Shown: positions 1 through 9,209 of the stretch, one piece after another
Position numbering within the stretch: the stretch's first letter is position 1
Layout: every line of letters starts with the position of its first letter
Source of the DNA: JARRNJ01 sp037385045
GTDB taxonomy: Bacteria > Pseudomonadota > Gammaproteobacteria > JASBUN01
DNA: 39,661 nt
Assembly (NCBI GenBank): GCA_037385045.1
Contig: JARRNJ010000014.1
Coordinates: 1 to 39,661 of the forward strand
Direction of reading: 5' to 3'
The notes under the pieces: model-generated
The model's input: the letters and a program-made list of their open reading frames with translations, nothing else
Database searches by the model: none
What the model was told of the DNA's origin: nothing
Program-made: the position numbers and the translations under genes

Positions 1-87
1 CCCGTCAAAGCCGTTGACGACGAAATAACGTCGCGCGATGCCGCGCCAGCGGGCGAGTTTCAGCAGGGTGGCAACGCGCCCGAACAT
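1..87 (-). CDS. VIT1/CCC1-like membrane protein, N-terminal fragment
   Basis: Only the first 29 codons are in the window; the gene runs off the left edge. Reading from the ATG at 85-87, the frame is open to base 1. It gives a basic amphipathic start followed by ARRYFVVNGFDG, which resembles the entry to the first membrane segment of VIT1/CCC1-type ion transporters (family consensus near VNGFDG). A TTG at 109-111, overlapping the stop of the preceding DUF211 gene, is an alternative start in the same frame. The gene follows the DUF211 gene closely on the same strand, so the two are probably cotranscribed. The identification rests on a short motif and is tentative; the substrate cannot be inferred. 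Confidence 0.55.
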   Translation of the reverse strand, partial: MFGRVATLLKLARWRGIARRYFVVNGFDG

Positions 88-107
88 GCCGTTCGCCGCG
101 GGCCGCT

Positions 108-377
108 TCAAGCCGGCTCATCGCGATTTTCCACCGCCACTTCATCGATGCTGTGGACCGACGCACCCATGGCGGCAATGGAGTCGCTGATAGCCTCGTA
201 ATGCAGATCCTCGCCCTCGATCACGAGCACCAGGGTTTCCGTCTTCTCATCCATTTCCGAAACCGTCAGGGTGACGCGACACGCGGGGCATTGCTCGGCG
301 ATCGCCTGGGCAAAATCCAGGCCGTTCGGGTGGTGAGGCTTGAGCACATCCAGCACGATACGTTTCACGGTCAGCAT
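108..377 (-). CDS. DUF211 domain protein
   Basis: This 89-residue protein has the whole-length pattern of the DUF211 family: it opens LTVKRIVLDVLKPHHPNGLDF, has a central DEKTETLVLVIEGED segment and ends near SIDEVAVE. The family forms small ferredoxin-like alpha/beta domains, and its biochemical role is not established. There is no signal peptide or membrane segment, so it should be cytosolic. The ATG at 375-377 is the natural family start. The downstream membrane protein (1-87) begins about 20 bases after its stop, which suggests that the small soluble protein acts with that transporter. That partnership is inferred from gene order only. Confidence 0.8.
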   Translation of the reverse strand: MLTVKRIVLDVLKPHHPNGLDFAQAIAEQCPACRVTLTVSEMDEKTETLVLVIEGEDLHYEAISDSIAAMGASVHSIDEVAVENRDEPA

Positions 378-421
378 GACACACCGTTATGTCAGTCAGT
401 GAAGCGATCTGGGCGGAGGCA

Positions 422-745
422 TCACCAGGCGCGCCCGGTGCGCCGTGCGCAGGCCGCCGAGTCGCACCGCGCCGCCCAGTCCCGGACCAGCGTTTCCTTC
501 TCCCGCCGGGTCAGGCGTTTGATTTGCCATTCGCGGCGCGCCGCCTGCACCCGCTCGACCGCGCCTTCCTGATACACGAGTTCCACCGGACGGCGTCCGC
601 GCGTATAGCGGGCCCCGCCCCGCCCCGCACCGTTGTGCTGGTTCAGCCGCCGCTGCACATCGCGCGCGATGCCGGTATACAGGCTGCCGTCGGCGCAGCG
701 CACAATGTAGACATACCAGTCCGCCACGGAACGTTCCAGCGTCAC
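422..745 (-). CDS. GIY-YIG nuclease domain protein, UPF0213 (YhbQ) type
   Basis: This single-domain GIY-YIG protein has 107 residues. The first strand WYVYIVRCADG and the second strand SLYTGIARD give the two halves of the GIY-YIG signature. The conserved Arg (DVQRRL) and a Glu in RREWQIKRL, the usual catalytic acid position in UPF0213 proteins, are both present, so the active site looks intact. The family includes E. coli YhbQ and is thought to act on nucleic acids. The GTG start (743-745) overlaps the TGA of the NYN gene upstream (742-744) in a GTGA arrangement, which points to translational coupling. Another GTG six codons further in (725-727) could also be used. The Arg-rich C-terminal tail is poorly conserved. 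Confidence 0.85.
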   Translation of the reverse strand: MTLERSVADWYVYIVRCADGSLYTGIARDVQRRLNQHNGAGRGGARYTRGRRPVELVYQEGAVERVQAARREWQIKRLTRREKETLVRDWAARCDSAACARRTGRAW

Positions 746-1557
746 TCCTCGTGGGCGTAGCTCTTGATGATGTAACCGCCGGACTTTTCGTCGTACTCCA
801 GCTCCAGCATTTTGCGCGCCTGGGCCTCTTCGAGCAATTTGCCGAAGGTGCGAAAGCCGTGATAGGTCTCGCTGAAGCCGGGCTTACGGCGCTTGAGCGC
901 CTGTTTGACCATGGACCCCCAGACCTTCTCCTCCTCGCCGCGCTCCTCGAACAGATCCTCCACCGTCTCCAGTACCAGGTCCAGGGCCTCCTGGCGCTTT
1001 TCCTCGTCGCCCTTGGCGGCGGTCTTCTTGGCGGTCTTCTTGTTCGCGTGTTTGGGCTTGCGCTTGCGCTGCTTCTCCGCATCCCGCACCAGGTCGTCGT
1101 AAAAGATGAACTCGTCGCAGCTGGCGATCAGCAGGTCGGAAGTGGAGTTCTTCACTCCCACGCCGATCACCACCTTGTTGTTCTCGCGCAGCTTGCTCAC
1201 CAGCGCCGAGAAATCGGAATCGCCGCTGACGATCACGAAGGTGTCCACATGGGATTTGGTGTAGCACAGATCCAGCGCATCGACGACCATGCGGATGTCG
1301 GCGGAATTCTTGCCCGACTGACGCACGTGCGGGATCTCGATCAGCTCGAAGGCCGCCTCATGCATGGCCGGCTTGAATTCCTTGTAGCGGTCCCAGTCGC
1401 AATAGGCCTTCTTGACGACGATGTTGCCTTTGAGAAGCAACCGCTCCAGCACCTTTTGGATGTCAAAGGCGGCGTACTTGGCGTCACGCACCCCCAACGC
1501 CACATTTTCGAAATCGCAGAACATCGCCATATTCTGCGTCTTGGGTTTGCCGGTCAT
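742..1557 (-). CDS. NYN (PIN-like) nuclease with C-terminal OST-HTH/LOTUS domain
   Basis: The 271-residue protein has an N-terminal NYN/LabA-type domain, about residues 8-155. The acidic motifs of a metal-dependent RNase fold are visible: FCDFENV near residue 13, KNSADIRMVVDAL near 83 and VIVSGDSDFSALV near 110. A Lys/Arg-rich linker (about 158-185) leads to a C-terminal segment (about 188-271) matching the OST-HTH/LOTUS pattern, which binds RNA in characterised proteins. Known NYN proteins are RNases or tRNA/rRNA processing factors. The ATG at 1555-1557 has a GGGGAG ribosome-binding site just upstream. The stop overlaps the GIY-YIG gene, so two nucleases are made from one message. Cytosolic RNA processing or surveillance is a reasonable inference; the target is unknown. 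Confidence 0.88.
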   Translation of the reverse strand: MTGKPKTQNMAMFCDFENVALGVRDAKYAAFDIQKVLERLLLKGNIVVKKAYCDWDRYKEFKPAMHEAAFELIEIPHVRQSGKNSADIRMVVDALDLCYTKSHVDTFVIVSGDSDFSALVSKLRENNKVVIGVGVKNSTSDLLIASCDEFIFYDDLVRDAEKQRKRKPKHANKKTAKKTAAKGDEEKRQEALDLVLETVEDLFEERGEEEKVWGSMVKQALKRRKPGFSETYHGFRTFGKLLEEAQARKMLELEYDEKSGGYIIKSYAHEE

Positions 1558-1575
1558 GCTGCTCCCCGATCATCG

Positions 1576-1599
1576 TGGCCGCCCGACGTCAGGCGGCCA
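1576..1599. other. 8-bp perfect hairpin upstream of the NYN gene
   Basis: The arms TGGCCGCC (1576-1583) and GGCGGCCA (1592-1599) pair perfectly around an 8-base loop. An A-run follows on the plus strand, so on the transcribed minus strand the T-run comes before the stem rather than after it. It is therefore not a classical intrinsic terminator for the GNAT-hydrolase gene. It sits about 20 bases upstream of the NYN start and could shape the 5' leader. Confidence 0.4.
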
Positions 1600-1647
1600 A
1601 AAAAGTTGAAATGAATTGTCGCACATCCGCTCGGATACTGCCTGCCC

Positions 1648-3231
<1,584 letters not shown>

Positions 3232-3594
3232 CCAATCTCCTCACTGGTTCCCACGGATAGCTTAGACCACCAGGGCCCGACCCCGAAACCGCCACCGTGC
3301 AGCCCCACCACGGAACCCGCCCGGGACGGAGGCGTCGCTCGCACACCGGGAAACGGAACGCGACCTCCCGGTTGATGCCCGCCGGGCGGGGCGCCGTGAC
3401 CACGGGTTCGAAACGCCATTTCTCAACCGCTGCGGTTACCGGCATAATCTCCCGTGCCGATCCGTTTAGGACCGTGCCAGCCCATACCATGGCCCGGAAG
3501 GCGGGGAATCGCTACAGTTTTGAGTGAAATGCACGCCATATCCGAGTAACCACCGGCCAATGACTGCTGAGCCCGACCCCGGGACGGGGACCGT
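3232..3594. other. Intergenic region between divergent genes, no gene seen
   Basis: This 363-bp stretch separates the divergent GNAT-hydrolase and ExeA-like genes and must hold both promoters. No small gene with a ribosome-binding site and no clear -35/-10 pair could be picked out. It ends in a GGGACGGGG ribosome-binding region just before the ATG at 3595. Confidence 0.5.
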
Positions 3595-5589
3595 ATGTAT
3601 CAAGCGTTCTATCATCTGAAGAACGATCCCTTCCGGCTGACGCCGGATCCGCGCTTCTGTTACGCTCACCCGAGTTTCGCCCGGGCTCGCTCCTACATGC
3701 GCTACGCCATCGACCAGGGCGAAGGCTTCGTCATGGTCACCGGGCGGCCCGGCACCGGCAAGACCACCCTCATCGAGGAGTTTCTCAGCGAGCTGTCGAC
3801 GGAGCGGCTGGCCACCGCCAAGCTGCTCAGCACCCAGCTCCAGGCCGAGGAACTGATGCACATGGTGGCCCACGCCTTCGGCCTGCAATGCGCCAACGCC
3901 GACCGGGTCACGGTAATCCGCCGCATCGAAAAATTTCTGATGGACAATGCCCGCGCGGGCGGCCGCGCGGTGCTCATCGTGGATGAGGCGCAATTGCTGT
4001 CCTACAGCGGACTGGAGGCATTGCGTCTGCTCACCAATCTGCAACTGGACTCCCAGGCGGTACTGCAGATCTTCCTGGTCGGCCAGGAACAGCTGCGGCC
4101 GTTGGTCAACAGCCCGAACATGGAACAGCTGCGCCAGCGCATCCTGGTGGCCACCCAACTGACACCCATGGATGCGGACCAGACCGGCGCCTACATCGAA
4201 CACCGGCTGCGCTGCGCCGGGTGGAACGGACAACCCCAGTTCAGCGAGCGCGCCCTGACGCTGATCCACGCCTTCAGCGAAGGCTTGCCGCGTGAAGTCA
4301 ACAAACTGTGCGCACGCCTGCTGCTGCACGGAAACCTGGAAGAGAAATACGGCCTGACCGCCGACGACGTGTTGAGCGTGGCCCGGGAGCTGCGAGACGA
4401 ACAGTTGATGCCGCTGGACCTGGACGACGCCGCCCGCATCGGTGCCGAACTCCCGGATACGCCATCGGCCCTGGGCCACCGCGATGACCAGACGGCAGCC
4501 GCGGCAGCGCCGGCAGATCCCGCCGAGCAGATCGACAACGCCGACATTCCCGTTTTGACGGCATCCGAGCAGCCGCAACCCGGCCACGGCGGCCGCGAGC
4601 GCAATGCGTCTGCCGATGACGCCGCTATCCGTGTGCCGGGCCTGAAGACCGGGCCTTCCCGCGCCAATGCGCCGGCCGCGGCACCACAGCCGAGGCCGCG
4701 GCGCTTGCGCTATGCGCTGGCTCTACTGGTGTTTGCCGCTCTGGTGGCGATACCCGGCCTGTGGCAGTTCAGCCACCGGGATGATGCGAGCCCGCCTCCG
4801 CCGCCATCGGCCGGCTCCGGCGTCCCGCGGGCCGCGCCCACCGCGCCGGCGCCAACGGCGCAGACAGCACCCACGCCGTCCGCCGACGCGGCGCCCACTC
4901 CGGCCCCTGGCGCCGACGCGCACATTGCCGTGAACCACCAGCGGCCGCTGCATGCGCCCGGCAACGAACCGAAACCAACGCCGCGGCCTGACACGGCACC
5001 CGCGGCGAAGGCTCCGGCCGCCGAGGCATCGACGGTGCCGAAGGCGATCCGGCCGCAGGCTCCGGCGCCACAGACCTCGGCGGCCACCGGAACACCCCCC
5101 GCCGCGTCCAACTCCGCGCCCGTCAAACCGGCGCAGCACGGCACCTCGGCGACCACCTCCGGAACGGCACGGGCCTCGGGAACCACGGAGTCAGCAGCCG
5201 CCGGGACGGCGGAAACGCCCCCCGGTGCGGGTGCGGCTCCGCCGGCGGCAAAGGCACCGGTCCAGGGGCCGACCGGTGATCAGGGAAGAATTGTCCACTT
5301 GCTAAACCAGGCACAGGCCGCGCTGGCCGACTACCGCCTCACCATTCCGGCGAACGACAGCGCCTATTACTATTATGGGCGGGTGCTGTCGCTGCGCCCC
5401 GACAACGCGGCGGCCGCGCAGGGGCTGAACGAAATCGTCTCGCGCTACCGGATGCTGATCCGCAGCGCCATGGACGACGGAGACTACGCCCATGCCCGGG
5501 AACTCATCGAGCGCGCGCTGCGCGTCCGACCGGGTGACCCCCAGCTGAAACGCCTCCAACGTCGGGCTGGAACACTGGGAAGCAACTGA
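3595..5589 (+). CDS. ExeA/GspA-like AAA ATPase with periplasmic TPR-like end
   Basis: The 664-residue protein begins with the ExeA-type motif MYQAFYHLKNDPFRLTPDP. Walker A is at 50-58 (GRPGTGKTT) and Walker B at 126-131 (VLIVDE), followed by a sensor-like Leu-rich region and a C-terminal AAA lid to about residue 270. One membrane segment lies at about 373-391. It is followed by a long Pro/Ala-rich linker (about 398-560) and a C-terminal helical segment with TPR-like spacing (about 565-660). This layout fits ATPases such as ExeA/GspA, MshM or exosortase-associated ATPases, which drive peptidoglycan remodelling or assembly of envelope machines. No gspB, exosortase, msh or secretion genes are nearby, so its partner is unknown. 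The linker is very GC-rich. Confidence 0.85.
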   Translation: MYQAFYHLKNDPFRLTPDPRFCYAHPSFARARSYMRYAIDQGEGFVMVTGRPGTGKTTLIEEFLSELSTERLATAKLLSTQLQAEELMHMVAHAFGLQCANADRVTVIRRIEKFLMDNARAGGRAVLIVDEAQLLSYSGLEALRLLTNLQLDSQAVLQIFLVGQEQLRPLVNSPNMEQLRQRILVATQLTPMDADQTGAYIEHRLRCAGWNGQPQFSERALTLIHAFSEGLPREVNKLCARLLLHGNLEEKYGLTADDVLSVARELRDEQLMPLDLDDAARIGAELPDTPSALGHRDDQTAAAAAPADPAEQIDNADIPVLTASEQPQPGHGGRERNASADDAAIRVPGLKTGPSRANAPAAAPQPRPRRLRYALALLVFAALVAIPGLWQFSHRDDASPPPPPSAGSGVPRAAPTAPAPTAQTAPTPSADAAPTPAPGADAHIAVNHQRPLHAPGNEPKPTPRPDTAPAAKAPAAEASTVPKAIRPQAPAPQTSAATGTPPAASNSAPVKPAQHGTSATTSGTARASGTTESAAAGTAETPPGAGAAPPAAKAPVQGPTGDQGRIVHLLNQAQAALADYRLTIPANDSAYYYYGRVLSLRPDNAAAAQGLNEIVSRYRMLIRSAMDDGDYAHARELIERALRVRPGDPQLKRLQRRAGTLGSN

Positions 5590-5660
5590 GGCCGATCCGG
5601 CGGCACCGTCGTGGTCCCGGTCCTCATTCCAGAGACGATGCAGCCGAATCCAACGGGGCC

Positions 5661-6320
5661 TCACGGCTGCGGCGGCGTGGGACCGGTTTCCGGCGGCGGC
5701 TTGGGGCTCTTGAGCGGTGGCGGCGCCGGCCCGCCGAGCAGGGACCGCAATTTGGCGAACACCCACTTGATGGCGCGCCAGATACGCGGCAGCAGCCAGA
5801 TCATCAGCACGATGAACAACAGCAGCAGAATCAGAAAGATCCACGGGTGGTGCAGCGCCGTCCACAAGCCGGCGATCACCGACAGATCCTCGCCGATGGA
5901 GGCGACCCAGTTGGTCACCGGCTCCGGCGAAGTATTGATCAGCACCCGGGTGCCCGCCTTGGTGGCGTGGGTGCCGGCCGCCAGTCCTCCGCCCAGGATC
6001 ATCGCCGCCAATTGCACGGCCGGGCCCGCGTGGCCCACCGCTCCGGCGGCCAGCAGTGCACCGGCCGGAATACGCACGAACGTATGCAGCGCGTCCCAGC
6101 CGGTATCGACGCCCGGCACCTTGTCGGCGAAGAACTCCACCACGTACATGAAGCCGGCGGCGACCATCACCAGCGGGTTGGTGAGGATCTGCAGGTCCGG
6201 CGGCAGGTCGATGTTGCCGGTGGCGCCCATATAGCCGAGCACCAGCAGCGTGGCATACAGATTGATGCCGCTGGCCCAGGCCGAACCCATGCTCAAGGCG
6301 ATTGTCTCGACGATTCCCAT
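5661..6320 (-). CDS. DUF4126 membrane protein
   Basis: This 219-residue integral membrane protein has the DUF4126 pattern: it opens MGIVETIALSMGSAWASGINLYA, then has LGYMGATG, FFADKVPGVD and a Gly-rich AMILGGGLAAGTHATKAG segment. There are several hydrophobic segments and a strong last one (about 158-178, ILLLLFIVLMIWLLP). The C-terminal tail is Pro-rich. The family's function is unknown. The ATG at 6318-6320 is preceded by GAGG. It lies last in a minus-strand run after the SDR gene and a possible small lipoprotein, and converges with the ExeA-like gene. Confidence 0.85.
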   Translation of the reverse strand: MGIVETIALSMGSAWASGINLYATLLVLGYMGATGNIDLPPDLQILTNPLVMVAAGFMYVVEFFADKVPGVDTGWDALHTFVRIPAGALLAAGAVGHAGPAVQLAAMILGGGLAAGTHATKAGTRVLINTSPEPVTNWVASIGEDLSVIAGLWTALHHPWIFLILLLLFIVLMIWLLPRIWRAIKWVFAKLRSLLGGPAPPPLKSPKPPPETGPTPPQP

Positions 6321-6353
6321 GCGTACCGACCTCGTCCGCCACCCGCCGTTGCT

Positions 6354-6536
6354 TCAGTCGCCGGCGCCGTCCGGGGAACATTTTGCCCCGGATTGCGCGC
6401 CGCTGCGATGCGGCGCGGGCCCCTGGCTCGAACAGCGGAAGATCATGCCCCAGGCGCCCTCGCGCGTACCGGCTTCCGGGCACCAGGCCGCGCAGGCATT
6501 CAGGCTCAGGACCGAAGCGACGACCAGCGCCGGCAT
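6354..6536 (-). CDS. Possible small lipoprotein
   Basis: A 60-codon frame begins at the ATG at 6534-6536 and opens MPALVVASVLSLNAC, a short hydrophobic signal ending in a lipobox (LNAC). A 55-bp spacer follows the SDR stop, and DUF4126 starts 33 bp after its own stop. The same frame is open back to a GTG at 6605 that overlaps the SDR stop, which would give 83 residues with an Arg-rich start. The rest has four Cys in total and no recognisable domain. The lipobox is the only real support. Confidence 0.4.
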   Translation of the reverse strand: MPALVVASVLSLNACAAWCPEAGTREGAWGMIFRCSSQGPAPHRSGAQSGAKCSPDGAGD

Positions 6537-6601
6537 GAACCGCCGGACCCACCGCCGCCTCACGGACGCGGTGACGGGACGGGTCGGGCAAGCCGCCCAG
6601 G

Positions 6602-7336
6602 TCACGGGAACGTCTGCCGGGTGGGCATCACAAGCATTTCCTGCACATTGACGTTGTCGGGCTGGGCATAGGCATACACCAGCGCGCGTGCGATGTCCTC
6701 GGCGTGCAGGGCGTCCACCCCGTCGCGCCGTTCCCGCATTCGCTGCGCCGTCATGTTGTACCCCCAGCCGGTATAGACCATACCGGGTTCGATAAGCGAC
6801 ACCCGGATGCCCTCGCCGCCCAGTTCTTTGCGCAGTGCGTCATGCAAGCCGACCACGGCAAACTTGGTGGCGTTGTACACCGCCCAACCCTCGATGCCGT
6901 AGCGGCCGCCGACGCTGGATACCGTGTTGATCATGGCCCCCGGGCGGCCGCGCAGCAGGGGAATCGCCGCTCGGGTGCAAAACAGCACACCGTAGAGGTT
7001 GGCGTCGATGGTGGCGCGCCACTGCGCCGTATCGCCCTGCTCGAACGGCCCGTAATAGCCGACCCCCGCGTTGTTGAACAGCAGGTCGAGGCCGCCGTAG
7101 GCGTCACGAACCGACTGGAACAGCGCCTGCGCCTGGGCCTCGTCCCCGACATCGGTGGGCAGGGCGACGCATCCGTCACCCAGTTCGTCGCGCAACGCCT
7201 GCAGCTTGTCGCCGCTGCGCGCCGCAATCACCACCTGCATGCCTTCGCCGTGCAGGGCGCGGGCCGCAGCGGCGCCAATGCCGCTGGAAGCCCCCGTGAC
7301 TACGGCAACCTTGTCCTTCAATGACCGTAGTTGCAT
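6602..7336 (-). CDS. Short-chain dehydrogenase/reductase (SDR)
   Basis: The 244-residue classical SDR has the cofactor loop TGASSGIG near residues 15-22, the structural NNAG motif near 89, the catalytic Ser in NTVSSVGG and the YxxxK active site (YNATK) near residue 154. An Arg after the second strand (VIAARSGDK) favours NADP(H), an inference from the family. The ATG at 7334-7336 is preceded by AAAGGAG at good spacing; a TTG one codon upstream is less likely. Its substrate cannot be told from sequence. It heads a minus-strand run with the possible lipoprotein and DUF4126. Confidence 0.93.
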   Translation of the reverse strand: MQLRSLKDKVAVVTGASSGIGAAAARALHGEGMQVVIAARSGDKLQALRDELGDGCVALPTDVGDEAQAQALFQSVRDAYGGLDLLFNNAGVGYYGPFEQGDTAQWRATIDANLYGVLFCTRAAIPLLRGRPGAMINTVSSVGGRYGIEGWAVYNATKFAVVGLHDALRKELGGEGIRVSLIEPGMVYTGWGYNMTAQRMRERRDGVDALHAEDIARALVYAYAQPDNVNVQEMLVMPTRQTFP

Positions 7337-7492
7337 CAAACAAGACTCCTTTGGATGGGTGAATGGATCAATTTACGAATCCGGTGCCGGCCGTGCCGTG
7401 ACCATTCGGTAAGGTGGTGGAGCAAATCCGGCCGGCAGCTGTCTTCATGGCTGACAGTTCTTGCACCCCAATCTGAGCGGAGGAATCCCATC

Positions 7493-7915
7493 ATGACCAC
7501 ACGTCTCGTGCTACCCGCCATGCTGCTCGCACTGGCCTCCACCCCGGCTCTGGCAAGCCCGGCCAGCCAGGCCCAAGCCCACTTCCGGGCCATCGCCGCC
7601 GGCCGCGTCCATCACATCATGCAGCAGTACGCCGACGGCGCGACCTTCCAGTGGATCGGCGGGCCGCTGAACGGCTTCTACAGCGGCCGTGACAGCATCG
7701 ACCAAGTATGGCGCAAATTTTCCAAGGCCGTGGCGCCGGACGGCTACCGGGCCTGGAACGTCAGCACCGCCGTCAACCCGGACGGCACCACCGTCACCGC
7801 CGACGTCGAATTCAAAGGGCGCAAGAACATCAAGGTACGTTACGTGCTGGTCTACCGGGGCAACAAACTCGTGAACGAAATCTGGCAGATCGACCCCGGT
7901 TTGAAGGTCGGTTGA
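7493..7915 (+). CDS. Secreted NTF2-like (SnoaL-type) protein
   Basis: The 140-residue protein starts at an ATG preceded by GGAGGA (7479-7484); the frame is open further upstream, but without a ribosome-binding site. Residues 1-23 form a signal peptide (hydrophobic core LVLPAMLLALA, cleavage near ALA-SPA). The mature part has the NTF2-like cone-fold pattern: a helix with a Tyr (QQYADGATFQW), GPLNGFYSGRDSIDQVWRKF, then strands ending RYVLVYRGNKLVNEIWQI. This fold is used by enzymes and binding proteins alike and no catalytic residues are evident, so it is probably a periplasmic ligand-binding or structural protein. It is divergent from the SDR gene, 156 bp away. Confidence 0.8.
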   Translation: MTTRLVLPAMLLALASTPALASPASQAQAHFRAIAAGRVHHIMQQYADGATFQWIGGPLNGFYSGRDSIDQVWRKFSKAVAPDGYRAWNVSTAVNPDGTTVTADVEFKGRKNIKVRYVLVYRGNKLVNEIWQIDPGLKVG

Positions 7916-7993
7916 ATCGTATCGGTGTTGTTCCGCTCGAGCCGCCGCCTGCGCCTCGCGCGTACGGCGGATACGGGCTGCGGCCTTGAGAAA

Positions 7994-8068
7994 AGAGCAA
8001 TGGTGAAACGGCAAGAACAAAGCGCATAGCTTTGCACTGGCACTTTATTGCACTCGCTCCATTGCTCT
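7994..8068. repeat. Nested inverted repeat between convergent genes
   Basis: The outer arms AGAGCAATGG (7994-8003) and CCATTGCTCT (8059-8068) match over 10 bp. Inside them is a perfect 6-bp hairpin, CAAAGC (8018-8023) with GCTTTG (8029-8034). The element lies between the convergent NTF2-like (ends 7915) and cytochrome (ends 8105) genes. It could be a bidirectional terminator or a small non-autonomous palindromic element. No T-run makes it a textbook terminator. Confidence 0.5.
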
Positions 8069-8104
8069 CGACCGCTACAGCGCCCGGGCCAGCCGTGCAA
8101 CCGC

Positions 8105-8416
8105 CTATCGTTCCAGGTGGTAGAACCTGCGGTTGAGGTAGTCGGTGACATCGTCGATTTCCCGTGGCCCCCAATCGAGGCCGGAATGGATGCTCCAGGC
8201 CTGCACGCGTTTGCGCAGTCCGTCGATTGTGGTCTCGTGACGACCCTCGCGGGAGTGGGCCCAGGACTCGTGGCAGAACCGGCAGTGGTGCTCGTAGAGG
8301 GCGCGGCCGCGGTCGAATGCCGGCTGCGCAGCCTGCGCGAGCGGCAGCCACAATCCGCACAGGCCGAGCAGAACGGCCGCCGCGCGCCGCCCGCGTCTGC
8401 TGGTACGAACGCCCAT
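8105..8416 (-). CDS. Small c-type cytochrome, one haem
   Basis: The 103-residue protein starts at the ATG at 8414-8416, which follows GGGAGGAGG; a longer reading to 8503 lacks this signal. An Arg-rich n-region and a hydrophobic core (AAAVLLGLCGLWLPLA) form a signal peptide cleaved near residue 30. The haem motif CRFCH lies at 45-49 and the C-terminal helix has the usual DDVTDYLNRRFY. There is no Met after the haem motif, so the sixth haem ligand cannot be the usual methionine; His60-region or other histidines are candidates. It is the last gene of a minus-strand run below minCDE and the NTF2-like gene. The redox partner is unknown. Confidence 0.85.
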   Translation of the reverse strand: MGVRTSRRGRRAAAVLLGLCGLWLPLAQAAQPAFDRGRALYEHHCRFCHESWAHSREGRHETTIDGLRKRVQAWSIHSGLDWGPREIDDVTDYLNRRFYHLER

Positions 8417-8528
8417 GCTTGCCTCCTCCCTTGAATGGCCGATTGACACGAAAACCAGCGGCGACGCTCCAGTTCCCGCCCTGCGGCCCACAGGAACAAG
8501 CATAGCAACTTCCGGAACCGAAGTGCCG

Positions 8529-8900
8529 TTATTCCACCTCGAACATGCTGGCGTACTGCCGGGCGTCGAAGAACACTTCGATGGCGGCGATACGCCCGTC
8601 GGCGACGCGCGACCACTGCACCACCGGCGTCACCTGCAGGCGGTCCATACGGCTGAAGAAGTTGATGATGGTGCAGACTTCGTCGCCGTCGACGAAAGTC
8701 CTGCGCACTTCGATCCGTTCGAGTATGGGCCCCACCCGGGAAATGTCGGCAATGAACGCGCTGGCGTCGTCGAGATCGGACAGCGGGCTGCGGTAGGAAA
8801 AACCGGCGTCGGCGAGAAATTCCCGGGCACGGTCGAAATCGCGCTCGGCGACCGCGTCCAGAAAGCCCTGCACCACCGCATCCGGTGTTTTTTCGTTCAT
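8529..8900 (-). CDS. SnoaL-like NTF2-fold protein, cytosolic
   Basis: This 123-residue protein starts at the ATG at 8898-8900, preceded by GAGGAG; the frame upstream is open but shows no signal. It has the usual SnoaL/NTF2 layout: the first helix VVQGFLDAVAERDFDRAREFLAD, the segment FSYRSPLSDLDDASAFIADISRV, and strands ending in RIAAIEVFFDARQY. No signal peptide is present. Family members include limonene epoxide hydrolase-like and polyketide cyclase-like enzymes as well as non-enzymes. It begins 58 bp after the minE stop and may be on the min transcript. Confidence 0.8.
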   Translation of the reverse strand: MNEKTPDAVVQGFLDAVAERDFDRAREFLADAGFSYRSPLSDLDDASAFIADISRVGPILERIEVRRTFVDGDEVCTIINFFSRMDRLQVTPVVQWSRVADGRIAAIEVFFDARQYASMFEVE

Positions 8901-8958
8901 AACCCGGCTCCTCGCTGGCGGACCGATATGGCTCCGTACCTGGAATCTGCCGTCGGCG

Positions 8959-9207
8959 CTACTTCGGCAAAGTGATGTTGAGCTCGAGGATTTCGTAGTT
9001 GCCGTCGCGCTCGACACTCACTTTGACATCCTCCTGGCTGACCTGCACGTACTTCCGGATCACCTCCACCAGTTCCTGTTTCAGGCGCGGCAGGTACTCC
9101 GGGGCATCGCGTTCGGCGCGGCTGTGGGCGATGATCACCTGCAGGCGCTCCTTGGCCTGAGCCGCACTGTTGCGCCGCGATGCGCGAAAACGCTCGAACA
9201 GTCTCAT
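8959..9207 (-). CDS. minE: Cell division topological specificity factor MinE
   Basis: The 82-residue protein has normal MinE length. The N-terminal MRLFERFRASRR is the amphipathic membrane-targeting part, and the anti-MinCD segment follows (KERLQVIIAHSRAER). The C-terminal topological specificity domain is EYLPRLKQELVEVIRKYVQVSQEDVKV with the closing strand LELNITLP. MinE binds MinD, stimulates its ATPase and drives pole-to-pole oscillation, so that MinC inhibits FtsZ at the poles only. It begins 2 bp downstream of the minD stop, and the order minC-minD-minE is that of enterobacteria. Confidence 0.97.
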   Translation of the reverse strand: MRLFERFRASRRNSAAQAKERLQVIIAHSRAERDAPEYLPRLKQELVEVIRKYVQVSQEDVKVSVERDGNYEILELNITLPK

Positions 9208-9209
9208 GG

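Noticed and set aside
1576..1599. Intrinsic terminator for the GNAT-hydrolase gene
   Set aside because: The T-run precedes the stem on the transcribed strand.
3466..4587. Long minus-strand frame opposite the ExeA-like gene
   Set aside because: It is a shadow of a high-GC gene; there is no family similarity, and the plus strand has a complete domain set.
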